Source: Streptomyces sp. NBC_01142
Lineage (GTDB): Bacteria; Actinomycetota; Actinomycetes; Streptomycetales; Streptomycetaceae
Assembly: GCF_026341125.1 (NCBI RefSeq)
Contig: NZ_JAPEOR010000005.1
Coordinates: forward strand, 98,193 to 162,192
Direction of reading: 5' to 3'
Length of the DNA stretch: 64,000 nucleotides
In this document: piece after piece, positions 41,865-50,318 of the stretch
How the letters are laid out: the number at the start of each line of letters is the position of its first letter
How positions within the stretch are numbered: position 1 is the first letter of the stretch
Notes under the pieces: model-generated
Databases searched by the model: none
What the model saw: only the letters and a program-made list of their open reading frames with translations
Told to the model about the DNA's origin: nothing
Program-made: the position numbers and the translations under genes

Positions 41865-42627
41865 CCCGGACGGTGGTCGGACATCCCGGAAGGGAGAGGA
41901 AGGCGTGCGGGCCAGCGGCGGCCGGAGAGCCGGCACCCATGCCGACGCCACACCACGGCGAGGTGAGGGAGCCTGGCCGACGCGCCCCACGGTCTGCGCC
42001 TCGCCCGGTTCGGCGGCTGCCGGACGACGCCGTTCGCGACCTCGGGCCCGCACGCCCCTCGGCCACCGGGCATGCCTAAGAGGTCGCCGGACGTCAGTAC
42101 GCGCCCCGCCGTCGCGGCCGACCCGAGTGAGGGCCGCGGCGGCCGGTCCCCTGGCCGACGGGGGAGCCGGCCAGGGGACCGGCGGAGGGTCTCGCGAGCC
42201 CGAGGGACGCGGACGCCGGCGTAGAGCAGCACGGGAGAAGCCGCGGACAGCAGCGGGCGCTGCTGCACGCACGGTGCGTGCAGCACGCTGCTAGGCAGCG
42301 ACCGGCCGCGCCGTCGTGCTGCTCGGGCAGCGGGGTTCTGCTGCACACCGGCTCCGTGGTGTGCAGCACCAGACGGTGCAGCGCGAGCGGGACGGCCCGC
42401 TGCACGGGCGGTCTGGTACCCGCGCTGCCTCCGCTGTTTCACGCTGCTGCCGTTCTGATCTGCGGAAATGCTATGCAGCGCTGCAAAGCAGCGGGCACCC
42501 CGGAACGCTGCAGCGGGAGGGGGCGCTGCCCGCTCGGCGGCGTGCTGCCGCCGGGGCTCGGGCGTGCTGCGCCGGTCCGCTGCAGCAGTCGGGCCGAGAG
42601 GGGTCGGAGTGCAGCAGGGGGCGGTCG
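41865..42627. repeat. Non-coding region with GCAGC/GCTGC-dense island 2
   Basis: About 760 bases without a supported gene. The part from about 42225 to 42620 is packed with GCTGC and GCAGC (roughly 30 in 400 bases), often as TGCTGCA or TGCAGCA. It follows the stop at 42628. Confidence 0.5.
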
Positions 42628-42981
42628 CTACCAGGAGACGTTGATCAGGTACTCGCCCGGAGCCAGGTGTCCGCTGCACGCGAGGTCGTGCAGCAGCGTG
42701 CCCACGTACGGCACGTAGTCGAGGGTGCCGGCCCGCCAGTGGCGGATCGTCTCGGCGGCCTCGGGGTCCAGCCCTTCACGCGGAGTGAAGCGGGAACCTT
42801 CCTCGGCGTCGGGGTCGTAGTGCTCGTGGCTCGTGGACACCGTCACCGCGTGGAGCGAGCCGTTCTGTGCTTCGAGGCCGAGGATCACGCTGTACGCGAT
42901 GCCGTAGTGCGCGGTGATGAAGTTCTCGAGGTCCTTGTACGCGACTTCGAGGTAGGTCTTGGCCGTCGTCTTGAGCGTCAA
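42628..42981 (-). CDS. Hypothetical protein
   Basis: 117 residues from TTG 42981, five bases after GGAAGGA. Contains TYLEVAYKDLENFITAHYGIAYSVILGLEAQNG and ends GEYLINVSW. Unknown family; downstream of the LPD29 gene. Confidence 0.5.
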   Translation of the reverse strand: MTLKTTAKTYLEVAYKDLENFITAHYGIAYSVILGLEAQNGSLHAVTVSTSHEHYDPDAEEGSRFTPREGLDPEAAETIRHWRAGTLDYVPYVGTLLHDLACSGHLAPGEYLINVSW

Positions 42982-43041
42982 GCTGGTCCTTCCGTTCGGG
43001 GGAGGGGAAGGCCCCGGCCCGGTGGCCGGGGCCGGGCGGGT

Positions 43042-43638
43042 TCAGGCCGCCGTGCGGTTCAGGTGGATGGCGAGGGCGCCGGGCTCGCCGTAGTGGCGGC
43101 GGCCGTCGACGGTGACGGACACCCAGGCCGGGCGGCACTCCTCGGGGCTGCCATAGCGGGCGAGGAGCGGCGCGCTGACGGTGGCGACGGCGGTGCGGCT
43201 CGGGCCGCCGCTCCACGTGACGGTGATCTCGTAGCGCTCCAGGTAGCGCTCCTTCGCGCGCTTGGGGCCGCAGCGCACGGAGAACTTCACGCCGGGGAAG
43301 GTGCGGCGCAGCAGCTGGCGCAGGTAGACCGCGGTGGCCTTGGTCGACAGGCCGATCGCGGCGTGCATCCGCTCGTCCTCGGTGGGCTCCGGGATGACGG
43401 AGGTGTGGCGGACGTGGGAGACGCCGGTCGGCCGCCCGTCCGTGGTCCGCAGTTCGTAGCGGGTCGCGGGGATGCCGAGCAGGACGTTGGCGGCGCAGAT
43501 GCCGCAGGAGCACGGCTGGACCGTCGCCGGGCCGTGGACGCGGGTCGCGGTGCCGACGTAGCGGACCGCGGCGCCGGGGGTCAGGCGCAGGGCGAGGTAG
43601 GCGGTGGCGAGGCGGCGGCGAGCGGTGGCGGAGGTCAT
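43042..43638 (-). CDS. LPD29-like protein (paralogue of 53025-53594)
   Basis: 198 residues, start ATG 43638 with AAGGA upstream. LRQLLRRTFPGVKFSVRCG followed by ITVTWSGGPSRTAV matches the LPD29 domain, found in large polyvalent proteins of phages and conjugative elements. An N-terminal CSCGIC pair precedes YELRTTDGRPTGVSHVRHTS. Function unknown. The 53025 gene encodes a full-length paralogue. Confidence 0.65.
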   Translation of the reverse strand: MTSATARRRLATAYLALRLTPGAAVRYVGTATRVHGPATVQPCSCGICAANVLLGIPATRYELRTTDGRPTGVSHVRHTSVIPEPTEDERMHAAIGLSTKATAVYLRQLLRRTFPGVKFSVRCGPKRAKERYLERYEITVTWSGGPSRTAVATVSAPLLARYGSPEECRPAWVSVTVDGRRHYGEPGALAIHLNRTAA

Positions 43639-43679
43639 GGCGCGCGTCCTTCGGTCGGGGCGTTCGTGGTGCCCGGTCC

Positions 43680-43742
43680 GGCGCTTGCATCGCCTTCCCG
43701 GTAATCACTAATGTACCTCATCGAGGGGTGATGATCAAGTCT
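43680..43742 (-). promoter_or_regulatory. Recurring promoter with leader hairpin, copy 8
   Basis: TTGATC (43733-43738), CCCC, TACATT (43710-43715), AGTGATTA. Hairpin 43680-43694: GGCG-AUGCAAG-CGCC. ACCACGAAC box at 43662-43670. Confidence 0.75.
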
Positions 43743-43815
43743 TGTTCTCGCCCGGTCCTCGCCGCCGACAGGCGGGCGCACCGGATCCGTCCTCGGCGCG
43801 CGCTGCCGCCCGCCC

Positions 43816-44045
43816 TCACTCGTACGACGTCGCCCAGTCCTCCGCGCTCAGGTACTGGTGGACGTTCTCGCCGCCGTGGGCGCGGACGAACTCGCGCAGG
43901 AGGGCGGCCGGGACCTGGCCGAACCAGGTTGCGGCCGCGGTGTCGTACGGGTCCTGGCGGGGGTGCGCAGGAAGGGGGGCGGGCCACCCTTCGGGCGCGG
44001 TGAGCGGCGGGACCAGTCCCACCTGGAGCGCCTCGTACGGGCCCG
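43816..44045 (-). pseudogene. 3' part of a gene split by IS21 insertion
   Basis: Encodes GPYEALQVGLVPPLTAPEGW through YLSAEDWATSYE and a stop. Joining it to 47856-48045 with one copy of the 6-bp target duplication removed restores an unbroken 137-residue frame (DFA-GPYEALQ at the junction). Upstream codons now read into the IS end. Confidence 0.7.
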
Positions 44046-44247
44046 TGTTTTCGCCGGGCAGTTTTGGCCCCACTTGAACGAGTTGTTCTGGCCCCACTTT
44101 TGACCCATCCGGGTGAAGGGCTCCGACGCGTCGCGGAAGGAACGGATCTTTCTGGCCCCACCCTTGCCGAGTCTCAGCGGGGCCCATGATGGTTCCGCTG
44201 TCAGCAGACCGGCTGGATTTCAGACGGTGGCCCGCAAGGATGACTGC

Positions 44248-44982
44248 ATGCGGAAGAACATGGCGGTGCGTCGACTCGACCTCGGGTACTTCATCCGGCC
44301 TGCCTCAGAAGTGGGCGGCCCGCAACCACGAGTCGAACCCGTTCTTGCTTACCTGGTGCAACACGACAACGGGCTGCTCCTCTTCGATACCGGCATCGGG
44401 GACGCAGACCCCGAAACCGAAGCGCACTATCGGCCGCGCCGCCGTGCGCTGCAGGACGCCCTCTCGGCATCCGGAGTCACCCTCGCCGACGTTTCCATGA
44501 TCGTGAACTGCCACCTGCACTTCGACCACATCGGCGGGAACCCGCTCTTGGGCGGCAAGCCCATCCTGGTGCAGGACGTCGAACTGGCCACCGCACGCCG
44601 GGGCAACTACACAGTCGACGAGCTGATCGACTTCCCCGGTGCAACCTACGAGGAAGTCGCCGGCGAGATCGAGGTCTGGCCCGGCATCTGGATCATTCCG
44701 ACGCCTGGTCACACCCAAGGGCACCAGTCGCTGGCCCTCCGGCAAAGCGACGGCACAGTAGTACTCGCCGGTCAGGCATACGACCTCGCTTCTCACTTCG
44801 CATCTGAGCAATTGGCCCGCCACGCGACACTTCGCGGCGAGGAACAGCCGCTTCCTCCCTATCGGCACTGGCTGGATCGACTCGCCGACTTCGACCCACG
44901 ACGTGTGTTCTTCGCCCATGACTGCTCGGTCTGGGAACCGTCACAGACTGGAGGAGCGGAAACCCGACTTTCTGCCACGTAG
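44248..44982 (+). CDS. Metallo-beta-lactamase-fold lactonase-like protein (IS passenger)
   Basis: 244 residues, start ATG 44248 with AAGGA seven bases upstream. HLHFDHIGG (89-97) is the HxHxDH zinc motif; GHTQGHQSLAL gives the next His. The pattern fits AHL-lactonase/AttM-type hydrolases, which open lactone rings; substrate unproven. It lies inside the IS21 borders, opposite to istAB, with a shared hairpin between it and istB. Confidence 0.75.
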   Translation: MRKNMAVRRLDLGYFIRPASEVGGPQPRVEPVLAYLVQHDNGLLLFDTGIGDADPETEAHYRPRRRALQDALSASGVTLADVSMIVNCHLHFDHIGGNPLLGGKPILVQDVELATARRGNYTVDELIDFPGATYEEVAGEIEVWPGIWIIPTPGHTQGHQSLALRQSDGTVVLAGQAYDLASHFASEQLARHATLRGEEQPLPPYRHWLDRLADFDPRRVFFAHDCSVWEPSQTGGAETRLSAT

Positions 44983-45116
44983 GACGACCCTCGATCGGGT
45001 GACGTTTCCTGGCTGTCCTGAGGTGGAGCCGAATGGTGTCCGTTGGTCGGGGTTGGTGGCGGTAGCGTGTGATTCACGACGCCCGCCCGGCCGCTTCCCC
45101 TGACAGGAACGCGAAA

Positions 45117-45145
45117 GGGCGGGCGCCGTGTTGTGGCGCCCGCCC
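45117..45145. terminator. Bidirectional terminator between lactonase gene and istB
   Basis: An 11-bp perfect stem GGGCGGGCGCC/GGCGCCCGCCC with a 7-base loop between convergent genes. Confidence 0.6.
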
Positions 45146-45164
45146 GCTTGTGGTGAAGGTGAGA

Positions 45165-46001
45165 TCAGGCGGCGGTGGCCGCCTTGCGCTTGGCAGTGGT
45201 ACTGGCGAGGCGGAAGGACTGGGTGCCGGTCTCGATGATGTGGGCCTCGAAGGTGAGCCGATCGACGATGGCCTGGCAGAGCCGCTTGTCGGTGAAGGTC
45301 TGGTCCCACTCGGTGAACGGCCGGTTCGACGCGACGGCGATCGCATGTCGTTCCTCGCGCTCGGTGAAGATCTGGAACAGCAGTTCCGCCCCGTGGCGGT
45401 CCAGCTTGACGTAGCCGAGCTCGTCCAGGCAGAGCAGGTCGACCCGCCCGTATTTCTTGATCGTGCGGCCCAGTTGTTTGTCGCTGGCGGCCTCGGCCAG
45501 TTCGTTCACCAGGTTCGCCGCAGTGGTGTAGCGGACGCGGCCGCCGGCCTCCGCGATCGCGGTGCCCAGGCCGATCAGCAGGTGGGACTTGCCGGTGCCG
45601 GAGTCACCGATCAGGCATAGCGGGTTCCCGGCCTGCACCCAGGCGGGCTGCATGAGGGTGTTGATGACCTCCTGCGGGATGTTCGGGTTCTTCGAGAAGT
45701 CGAAGTCCTCGATCCGCTTCGGGCGGGGGAAGTTGGCTTCCTTGACCCGGCGGACCTTGCGGCGGGCGTCACGGTCCTCGCACTCGCTCTCCAGGAGGTC
45801 CGCCAGGAAGTCTGCGTAGGACGCCTGCTCGCGCAGGGCCTGGGCGGCGAACTCGTCCCAGCGTGCGCGGATCCCGGACAGGCCGAGGCTCCGGCAGGCT
45901 GCATCGATTGCCTCTGACGGGTTCGGCCCGCGCTGGCCGGGCAGGCCGAAGGAGCCCCACCGCCCCGTGGTCGCAGGGGTGGGGGTGGTGCTCTGCGTCA
46001 T
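45165..46001 (-). CDS. istB: IS21 helper ATPase IstB
   Basis: 278 residues, start ATG 46001 overlapping the istA stop. Walker A GDSGTGKSH, Walker B LLCLDELG and the sensor VASNRPFTEW show the IstB/DnaC-like AAA+ ATPase. It acts with IstA in target selection and transposition. Intact. Confidence 0.92.
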   Translation of the reverse strand: MTQSTTPTPATTGRWGSFGLPGQRGPNPSEAIDAACRSLGLSGIRARWDEFAAQALREQASYADFLADLLESECEDRDARRKVRRVKEANFPRPKRIEDFDFSKNPNIPQEVINTLMQPAWVQAGNPLCLIGDSGTGKSHLLIGLGTAIAEAGGRVRYTTAANLVNELAEAASDKQLGRTIKKYGRVDLLCLDELGYVKLDRHGAELLFQIFTEREERHAIAVASNRPFTEWDQTFTDKRLCQAIVDRLTFEAHIIETGTQSFRLASTTAKRKAATAA

Positions 46002-47662
46002 GCTGAGCCTTTCGGTTGGATAGAGAGCAACTGGCCGTAGGCGGCCAGCGATGGTTCGGGCCGGGAGTCCGGGGGCAGGGCAGGACGCCTCTGAGGCAGC
46101 GTGATGACCTGGGCCGATTCGGGTTTCGGTTCCGTCGGCTCCGCCGTGTCGGGCTCGGCTGTGACCGTGGTGGCGGTGGCTTGCGGGGCGATCACGACCG
46201 GTGGTGGACCACCCGCTGCGGCGAGGGCCTTGCGGGCCTCGATGGCAACCAGGTCCGGCGAGACGGAACCGGCCTCCAGGACCGCTTTCATGCCGGCGAC
46301 GACCGCCTCGTCGGGCAGCCGCCGGTGCAGAAGCAGGACCTCGATCAGGGCTCGTGTGCCCTCGGAGCGTCCCCGGGACTCGCGGCCGGCTGCCCAGAAC
46401 GCGTCGTGGGTCTCGGTGAACTTCCCGCTCTCGCGGGCCGCGGCGAGGCCGGTGGAGTGCTCCAGGGCGCCGGGCTTGTGCCGCAGGATCTCCAGGTAGT
46501 GGTCCAGCAGATCGCGGAAGCCGTAGCGGCCCGCGAGCCGGGGATGGCGGACCACCAGCTCGTTGCGCTCGAAGACCCAGACCTCGTCCGCCCGCAGCGA
46601 GACGCGGACGTTGGTGCCGATGAAGCGGGCCGGGACGGAGTACTTGTTCTGCCGGACGGTGATCCGGGAGGTCTTGTCGACCTTGGGCGTCAGCGTCAGC
46701 CCGATGTCGAACTCCTCGAACGGCAGAGGGGCCAGCAGCGGAGCCTCGTAGTCGAAGTCGAAGCCCACCGAGGTGGGCCGGTTGTCGATGTGCCGGACGT
46801 CCTCGGCGAGCTCAATCTGCTCGATCTTCTCGTTCAGCTCCGCGAGCGTGTCGACCTCGGGGACAGGGACCAGGTGCGAACGACGGAAGCGTCCGCCCTC
46901 GTGCTCGACCCCGCCCTTCTCATGGGCGCCCTCGATGCCGGGGCGGCAGTAGAAGGCGTCGAAGCCGTAGTGCGAGCGGAAGGCCACCCACCTCTGTGAC
47001 TCCACCCGCGAGCGGCCGAAGCAGACCTGCGAGACCGCGGGCTTGAGGTTGTCGTAACGGATGTGCCGGGTCGGGATGCCGCCCAGGATCCGGAAGGCGT
47101 CCACGTGCCCCTGCATGAAGGCTTCCTGGCCGGACGTGGAGAACACCCGGTGGACCGCCTTGCCCGAATACGACAGTCGCAGCGTGAACAACTGGCAGGC
47201 CATCGGTTTGCCGTCGACCCTCACCCAGACCTCGGCGAAGTCGACCTCCGCCTCCTCGCCGGGCCGGTGGAACTGCGGGACCATGCCCTCGGTCAGCATC
47301 CGGGACCGCTCGGCCTCTTCGCGGATCTGCGGCCGGCGCACCCGCAGGTAGTCGTTGAGCGTTGTGTAGGCGACCGGGAATCCGTACTCGTCCCGCAGCC
47401 GTTCCATGATCCGCTTGTTGGTGTGCCGCTGCTTCGGCGGTGCGGTCAGATCTGCCCGCAGCATCTCGTCGATCCAGCCTTTGCCCTGCTCCAGAACCGA
47501 CCGGCGCACTTCGATCGCTTTCCGCGCAGGGGGCAACGCGCTGTCGAACGCCTGGCGCACGACCCGGCGGTGCACTCCGTAACGCTTCGCCAGCCCTCGG
47601 ACCGAGGTGCCTTCCAGCCTGCGGTCACGACGAATCAACTCGAACAACTCAACACGCTGCAA
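45998..47662 (-). CDS. istA: IS21 transposase IstA
   Basis: 554 residues from TTG 47662, seven bases after GGAGG; GTG 47680 is the alternative. N-terminal HTH (SVRGLAKRYGVHRRVVRQAF), then the DDE catalytic core: Asp in EVDFAEVWV, Asp in HIRYDNLKPAV and Glu in GVEHEGGRFRR. C-terminal Pro-rich tail. Overlaps istB by four bases. Intact, so the element may be active. Confidence 0.92.
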   Translation of the reverse strand: MQRVELFELIRRDRRLEGTSVRGLAKRYGVHRRVVRQAFDSALPPARKAIEVRRSVLEQGKGWIDEMLRADLTAPPKQRHTNKRIMERLRDEYGFPVAYTTLNDYLRVRRPQIREEAERSRMLTEGMVPQFHRPGEEAEVDFAEVWVRVDGKPMACQLFTLRLSYSGKAVHRVFSTSGQEAFMQGHVDAFRILGGIPTRHIRYDNLKPAVSQVCFGRSRVESQRWVAFRSHYGFDAFYCRPGIEGAHEKGGVEHEGGRFRRSHLVPVPEVDTLAELNEKIEQIELAEDVRHIDNRPTSVGFDFDYEAPLLAPLPFEEFDIGLTLTPKVDKTSRITVRQNKYSVPARFIGTNVRVSLRADEVWVFERNELVVRHPRLAGRYGFRDLLDHYLEILRHKPGALEHSTGLAAARESGKFTETHDAFWAAGRESRGRSEGTRALIEVLLLHRRLPDEAVVAGMKAVLEAGSVSPDLVAIEARKALAAAGGPPPVVIAPQATATTVTAEPDTAEPTEPKPESAQVITLPQRRPALPPDSRPEPSLAAYGQLLSIQPKGSA

Positions 47663-47855
47663 AACCCGGCCTCCTGACACGGCCAGCCGACAACCCGCAC
47701 AGCGTGATCCCGGCCGCGATCCCGGGTCAATCCGGCATTACTCCAAAAGAGTGCATCCGACCCCAAGGGCTCTTGGGTGGGGCCAAAACAATCCGTTCCT
47801 CACCCCGGTCCAGCCGAGCCCGTTCTCCCGGGGCCAAAAGAGGCCGTCCTAGACA

Positions 47856-48045
47856 GGCCCGCGAAGTCGGCGGGCGCGCTCGCGGGAAGGTCCCAGCGCG
47901 AGGGGAGCGGAGAGGCGGGCCGGGGGCTGCACTGGCTGGCGTGCCCGGTGACGATCTGGACCTCGGACCAGTCCTCCAGGCGCACCTGGAGGACGGTGCC
48001 GGCGGTGCCTTCGGCGATCGCGTTGTCGGTGAGGTCGGTGCGCAT
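47856..48045 (-). pseudogene. 5' part of a gene split by IS21 insertion
   Basis: Start ATG 48045 with GGAAG upstream; MRTDLTDNAIAEGTAGTVLQ, then EVQIVTGHASQ. Codons run in frame to DFA at the IS border. The 3' part is at 43816-44045. Confidence 0.7.
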
Positions 48046-48108
48046 CGGGGCTTCCTGTCGTATCGGGTCCGGGCTCTTGGCGGGGCCCGCGCCGGGCGGG
48101 CCGGAGGG

Positions 48109-48185
48109 TGTCACGCACCCCTGTCACGCTGGGTGTCACGGCGGCTGTCACGCTCGCGAGCGTGACAGCCATGACCTGCGGAAAC
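48109..48185. repeat. TGTCACGC iteron array 1 ending in a palindrome
   Basis: TGTCACG(C) starts at 48109, 48122, 48134 and 48146. The last forms a perfect 22-bp palindrome (half-site TGTCACGCTCG, 48146-48167) followed by GCCATGACCTGCGGAAAC. Same architecture as at 56965-57040. Confidence 0.65.
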
Positions 48186-48238
48186 GTGTCGCCAAGGGCG
48201 ATTTTCGGGCTTCTCGCGCGGCCGCGTGACAGTCGCGC

Positions 48239-48745
48239 TCAGTAGGAGGCCTGGAGGGGCCGGGTGAGCGGGAGTTCGGTGCAGCCGGGGTGCAGTGCGC
48301 GCGCGCCCTCCAGGCCGGACTGGTCGAACTCGCACGCGTCGTAGAGCCACGGGCGCCGCCGCCGGTCGCTGCCGCCGTCGTACGTGGTGTGCGCCGTGCG
48401 CGGGGCGAACGCCCACGCGTGCGACTGCGCCCAGTCGCCTGCCTCTGCACCGCCGCTCAGGTTGTCCAGGCAGGTCCAGGCGAGAGGCGTGAAGCGGCGC
48501 CGCAGGGGGTGCTTGATCTTCTCCCACTCCCACTCCAGCGAGCGGTGCTCTGCCTCCAGGGCCTTGAGCTGGGAGAGGCTCGCGCCGAAGTGGTGCAGGA
48601 GCGTGGACGTGAGCGTCGCGGGCCTGCCGTGGTAGACGAACTGCGAGTACTCCGGGTGCGCGTCGTCGGCGCGCAGCTCGTTCTCGGCGAGCAGTCCGTG
48701 AAGGGTCTGGTGGAGGTCGCTGGTGGTGTGGCGGACACGCGGCAC
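48239..48745 (-). CDS. Hypothetical protein
   Basis: 168 residues from GTG 48745, six bases after GAGGAG. An in-frame ATG at 48793 lies inside the leader hairpin and lacks a site. Contains RPATLTSTLLHHFGASLSQLKALEAEHRSLEWEWEKI (coiled coil) and WLYDACEFDQSGLEGA. Unknown family. Confidence 0.55.
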   Translation of the reverse strand: MPRVRHTTSDLHQTLHGLLAENELRADDAHPEYSQFVYHGRPATLTSTLLHHFGASLSQLKALEAEHRSLEWEWEKIKHPLRRRFTPLAWTCLDNLSGGAEAGDWAQSHAWAFAPRTAHTTYDGGSDRRRRPWLYDACEFDQSGLEGARALHPGCTELPLTRPLQASY

Positions 48746-48782
48746 GGTGGGCTCCTCGGGGCGACGGGTCGTGGTGCTCCGG

Positions 48783-48843
48783 GGCGCTTGCATCGCCTCC
48801 GGTATTCACTAATGTACTCCATAAGGGGAGCGTTCGTCAAACG
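48783..48843 (-). promoter_or_regulatory. Recurring promoter with leader hairpin, copy 9
   Basis: TTGACG (48835-48840), CCCC, TACATT (48811-48816), AGTGAAT. Hairpin 48783-48797: GGCG-AUGCAAG-CGCC. ACCACGACC follows. Confidence 0.75.
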
Positions 48844-48876
48844 TGGAGCCGCTCCGTGAGGCTGTGACGGGGGCCG

Positions 48877-49047
48877 TCACGGCCAGCCGAGGGCCCGGCG
48901 CCGGCGCTCCTCCGCCTCGGCGTGCGCCGCGGCCGACCGGGCGGCGGACAGGCGCCGGTACCGGTCCAGGTCGCAGTCCCTCAGTGCCTGCGCCATGGCG
49001 GCGCTGTACGCCTCCCAGGAAGGGCGCCGCGGCCCGGACGCCGTCAC
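48877..49047 (-). CDS. Small protein, 56 aa
   Basis: Start GTG 49047 overlapping the upstream stop as GTGA, so translationally coupled. Reads VTASGPRRPSWEAYSAAM, then LDRYRRLSAARSAAAHAEAEERRRRALGWP. Strongly helical and basic. Codon use fits neighbours. Unknown role. Confidence 0.5.
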   Translation of the reverse strand: MTASGPRRPSWEAYSAAMAQALRDCDLDRYRRLSAARSAAAHAEAEERRRRALGWP

Positions 49048-49574
49048 TGGCCGACCGGCGTGACGACAGGGGAGACGGAGTTCGCGCGCGCGTTCCCCTC
49101 CTGCCTGCCGTCATCGCCGTCCGCTTCCGGGGCGTACTCCGTGGCGTAGGACATGGACCCGGGCTCGTCCACCCACGCCAGCACGCGGCGCGCGCGCTCC
49201 TGCCACCCCGGTGCAGCCTTCACCCGGTCACCCCACCGGCTACGGCCCTGCGCGCACACCGTGCACAGCAACCGGCCGTGCGCCTCCCACACCTCCGGAT
49301 CGGTGGTGAAGCACACCGGGCAGCACCCCTCGGACCAGGCCGGGGGGTGGCACGGCTTGATCACCATGCCCGTGATGATCACGTGACCGCAGTACGCGCA
49401 CTCGATCCCGTACAAGGCATGCCGCTCGCAGCGCGGGCAGAACCTGCCGGAGAGCTCCGCCTGTGCCTGGTCCTCGGCGTCGAAGACGGCGCGCGGGTCG
49501 GCGCCGCTGCTCAGGCGCTGGAGCGCGACGGCGGAGGTCGTGACGCTGGCGCTGCTGCTCGACGTGATGGGCAT
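49044..49574 (-). CDS. Zinc-ribbon protein
   Basis: 176 residues, start ATG 49574 after GAGGAG. Four Cys pairs, CPRC, CAYC, CPVC and CTVC (residues ~46-105), likely binding two zinc ions. The C terminus is acidic. Nucleic-acid or protein binding is likely; no family named. Confidence 0.6.
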   Translation of the reverse strand: MPITSSSSASVTTSAVALQRLSSGADPRAVFDAEDQAQAELSGRFCPRCERHALYGIECAYCGHVIITGMVIKPCHPPAWSEGCCPVCFTTDPEVWEAHGRLLCTVCAQGRSRWGDRVKAAPGWQERARRVLAWVDEPGSMSYATEYAPEADGDDGRQEGNARANSVSPVVTPVGQ

Positions 49575-49657
49575 GGCGGGCTCCTCGGTGCGTGGGATCG
49601 GGGGTGGGTGTGTCCGCAGGTCCGGGTGTGCCGGGCTGGGGCCGGCGCGCCCGGCGC

Positions 49658-49951
49658 TCAGCGGAGCTGACGCCGGGTGGTGACGGGATAGCGGGTGAGG
49701 CTGATCCAGTCGCAGCCGCCGTGGACGTACAGGTCGCAGGTGGCGGGGTCTTCGCCGGACCGGTCGACGTCGAGGCGGTTGTTGCGGGCGAGGTCGCGCA
49801 CGAGGTCGAGGAAGTCGTCGGCGGCCAGGTCCCGGTCGGTGTAGACGCCCTTGATCGAGCCGCCCTCGTAGTCCTCGCCGGACTCGAGAATCCACACGCC
49901 CGGCTCCAGCTCGGTGGCGGGGGCCTGTGTGGTGGTGGCGAGCTCGGTCAT
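49658..49951 (-). CDS. Hypothetical protein
   Basis: 97 residues, start ATG 49951 with AAGGAG upstream. Reads ELEPGVWILESGEDYEGGSIKGVYTDRDLAADDFLDLVRDLA, then CDLYVHGGCDWISLTRY. Unknown family; first gene after promoter copy 10. Confidence 0.55.
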   Translation of the reverse strand: MTELATTTQAPATELEPGVWILESGEDYEGGSIKGVYTDRDLAADDFLDLVRDLARNNRLDVDRSGEDPATCDLYVHGGCDWISLTRYPVTTRRQLR

Positions 49952-49988
49952 GGGCGTCACTCCTTCTCGGGACGGGTTCGTGGTGGTC

Positions 49989-50066
49989 GAGGGGGGCTTG
50001 CCTCCCCCCTCTTCATATTCACTAATGTACCTCAATTCTCGATCATGTGTCAACCTTTAAGGGTCG
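49989..50066 (-). promoter_or_regulatory. Recurring promoter with leader hairpin, copy 10
   Basis: GACCC box (50061-50065), TTGACA (50048-50053), TACATT (50024-50029), AGTGAATA. Hairpin 49989-50011: 8-bp stem GAGGGGGG/CCCCCCUC, loop AGGCAAG. ACCACGAAC at 49976-49984. Confidence 0.75.
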
Positions 50067-50232
50067 CGCTGGGGGGTGGGTAGGGCGCGCGCCAAGGGGC
50101 GGCCGAGCGCAGCCTCCGCCGCCGAGCGCGTGAGAAGAGCCCTGCCGGGTGAGGTGGCGCGGGGCCGGTGCGCGGCGCGCTCGTCGTCCGCCGCTCCTCC
50201 CGGGGGCTGGAGGCCGCGGGCAACAACGTGGT

Positions 50233-50264
50233 GTCCCCCTGCGCCGGCTGGGGCGCAGGGGGAC
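50233..50264 (-). terminator. Hairpin terminator
   Basis: A 13-bp stem GTCCCCCTGCGCC and its complement, 6-base loop, downstream of the stop at 50319; it includes a TGGTGTCCCC word. Confidence 0.6.
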
Positions 50265-50318
50265 GGGCTCCGGGCGGGAGCAGGGAGGGCGGGGCGCTGA
50301 TGCGCCCCGCCCTCGTGG

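Larger units (their letters stand above)
44046..47855. mobile_element. IS21-family element with metallo-beta-lactamase passenger
   Basis: 3810 bp flanked by a 6-bp direct repeat GGCCCG (44040-44045 and 47856-47861). Terminal inverted repeats begin TG and match at about 19 of 26 positions, ending TTTTGGCCCC. Further internal TGGCCCCAC copies occur at both ends, as in IS21 multiple terminal repeats. It contains istA and istB (minus) and a lactonase-like gene (plus). Confidence 0.8.

Noticed and set aside
48739..48793. Upstream reading frames beginning MQAP in several leaders (also 34021, 51438, 57874)
   Set aside because: The ATG is the hairpin loop AUGCAAG, lacks a usable ribosome site, and is replaced by ACG, AGG or AAG in other leaders. 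The conserved feature is RNA structure, not a peptide.
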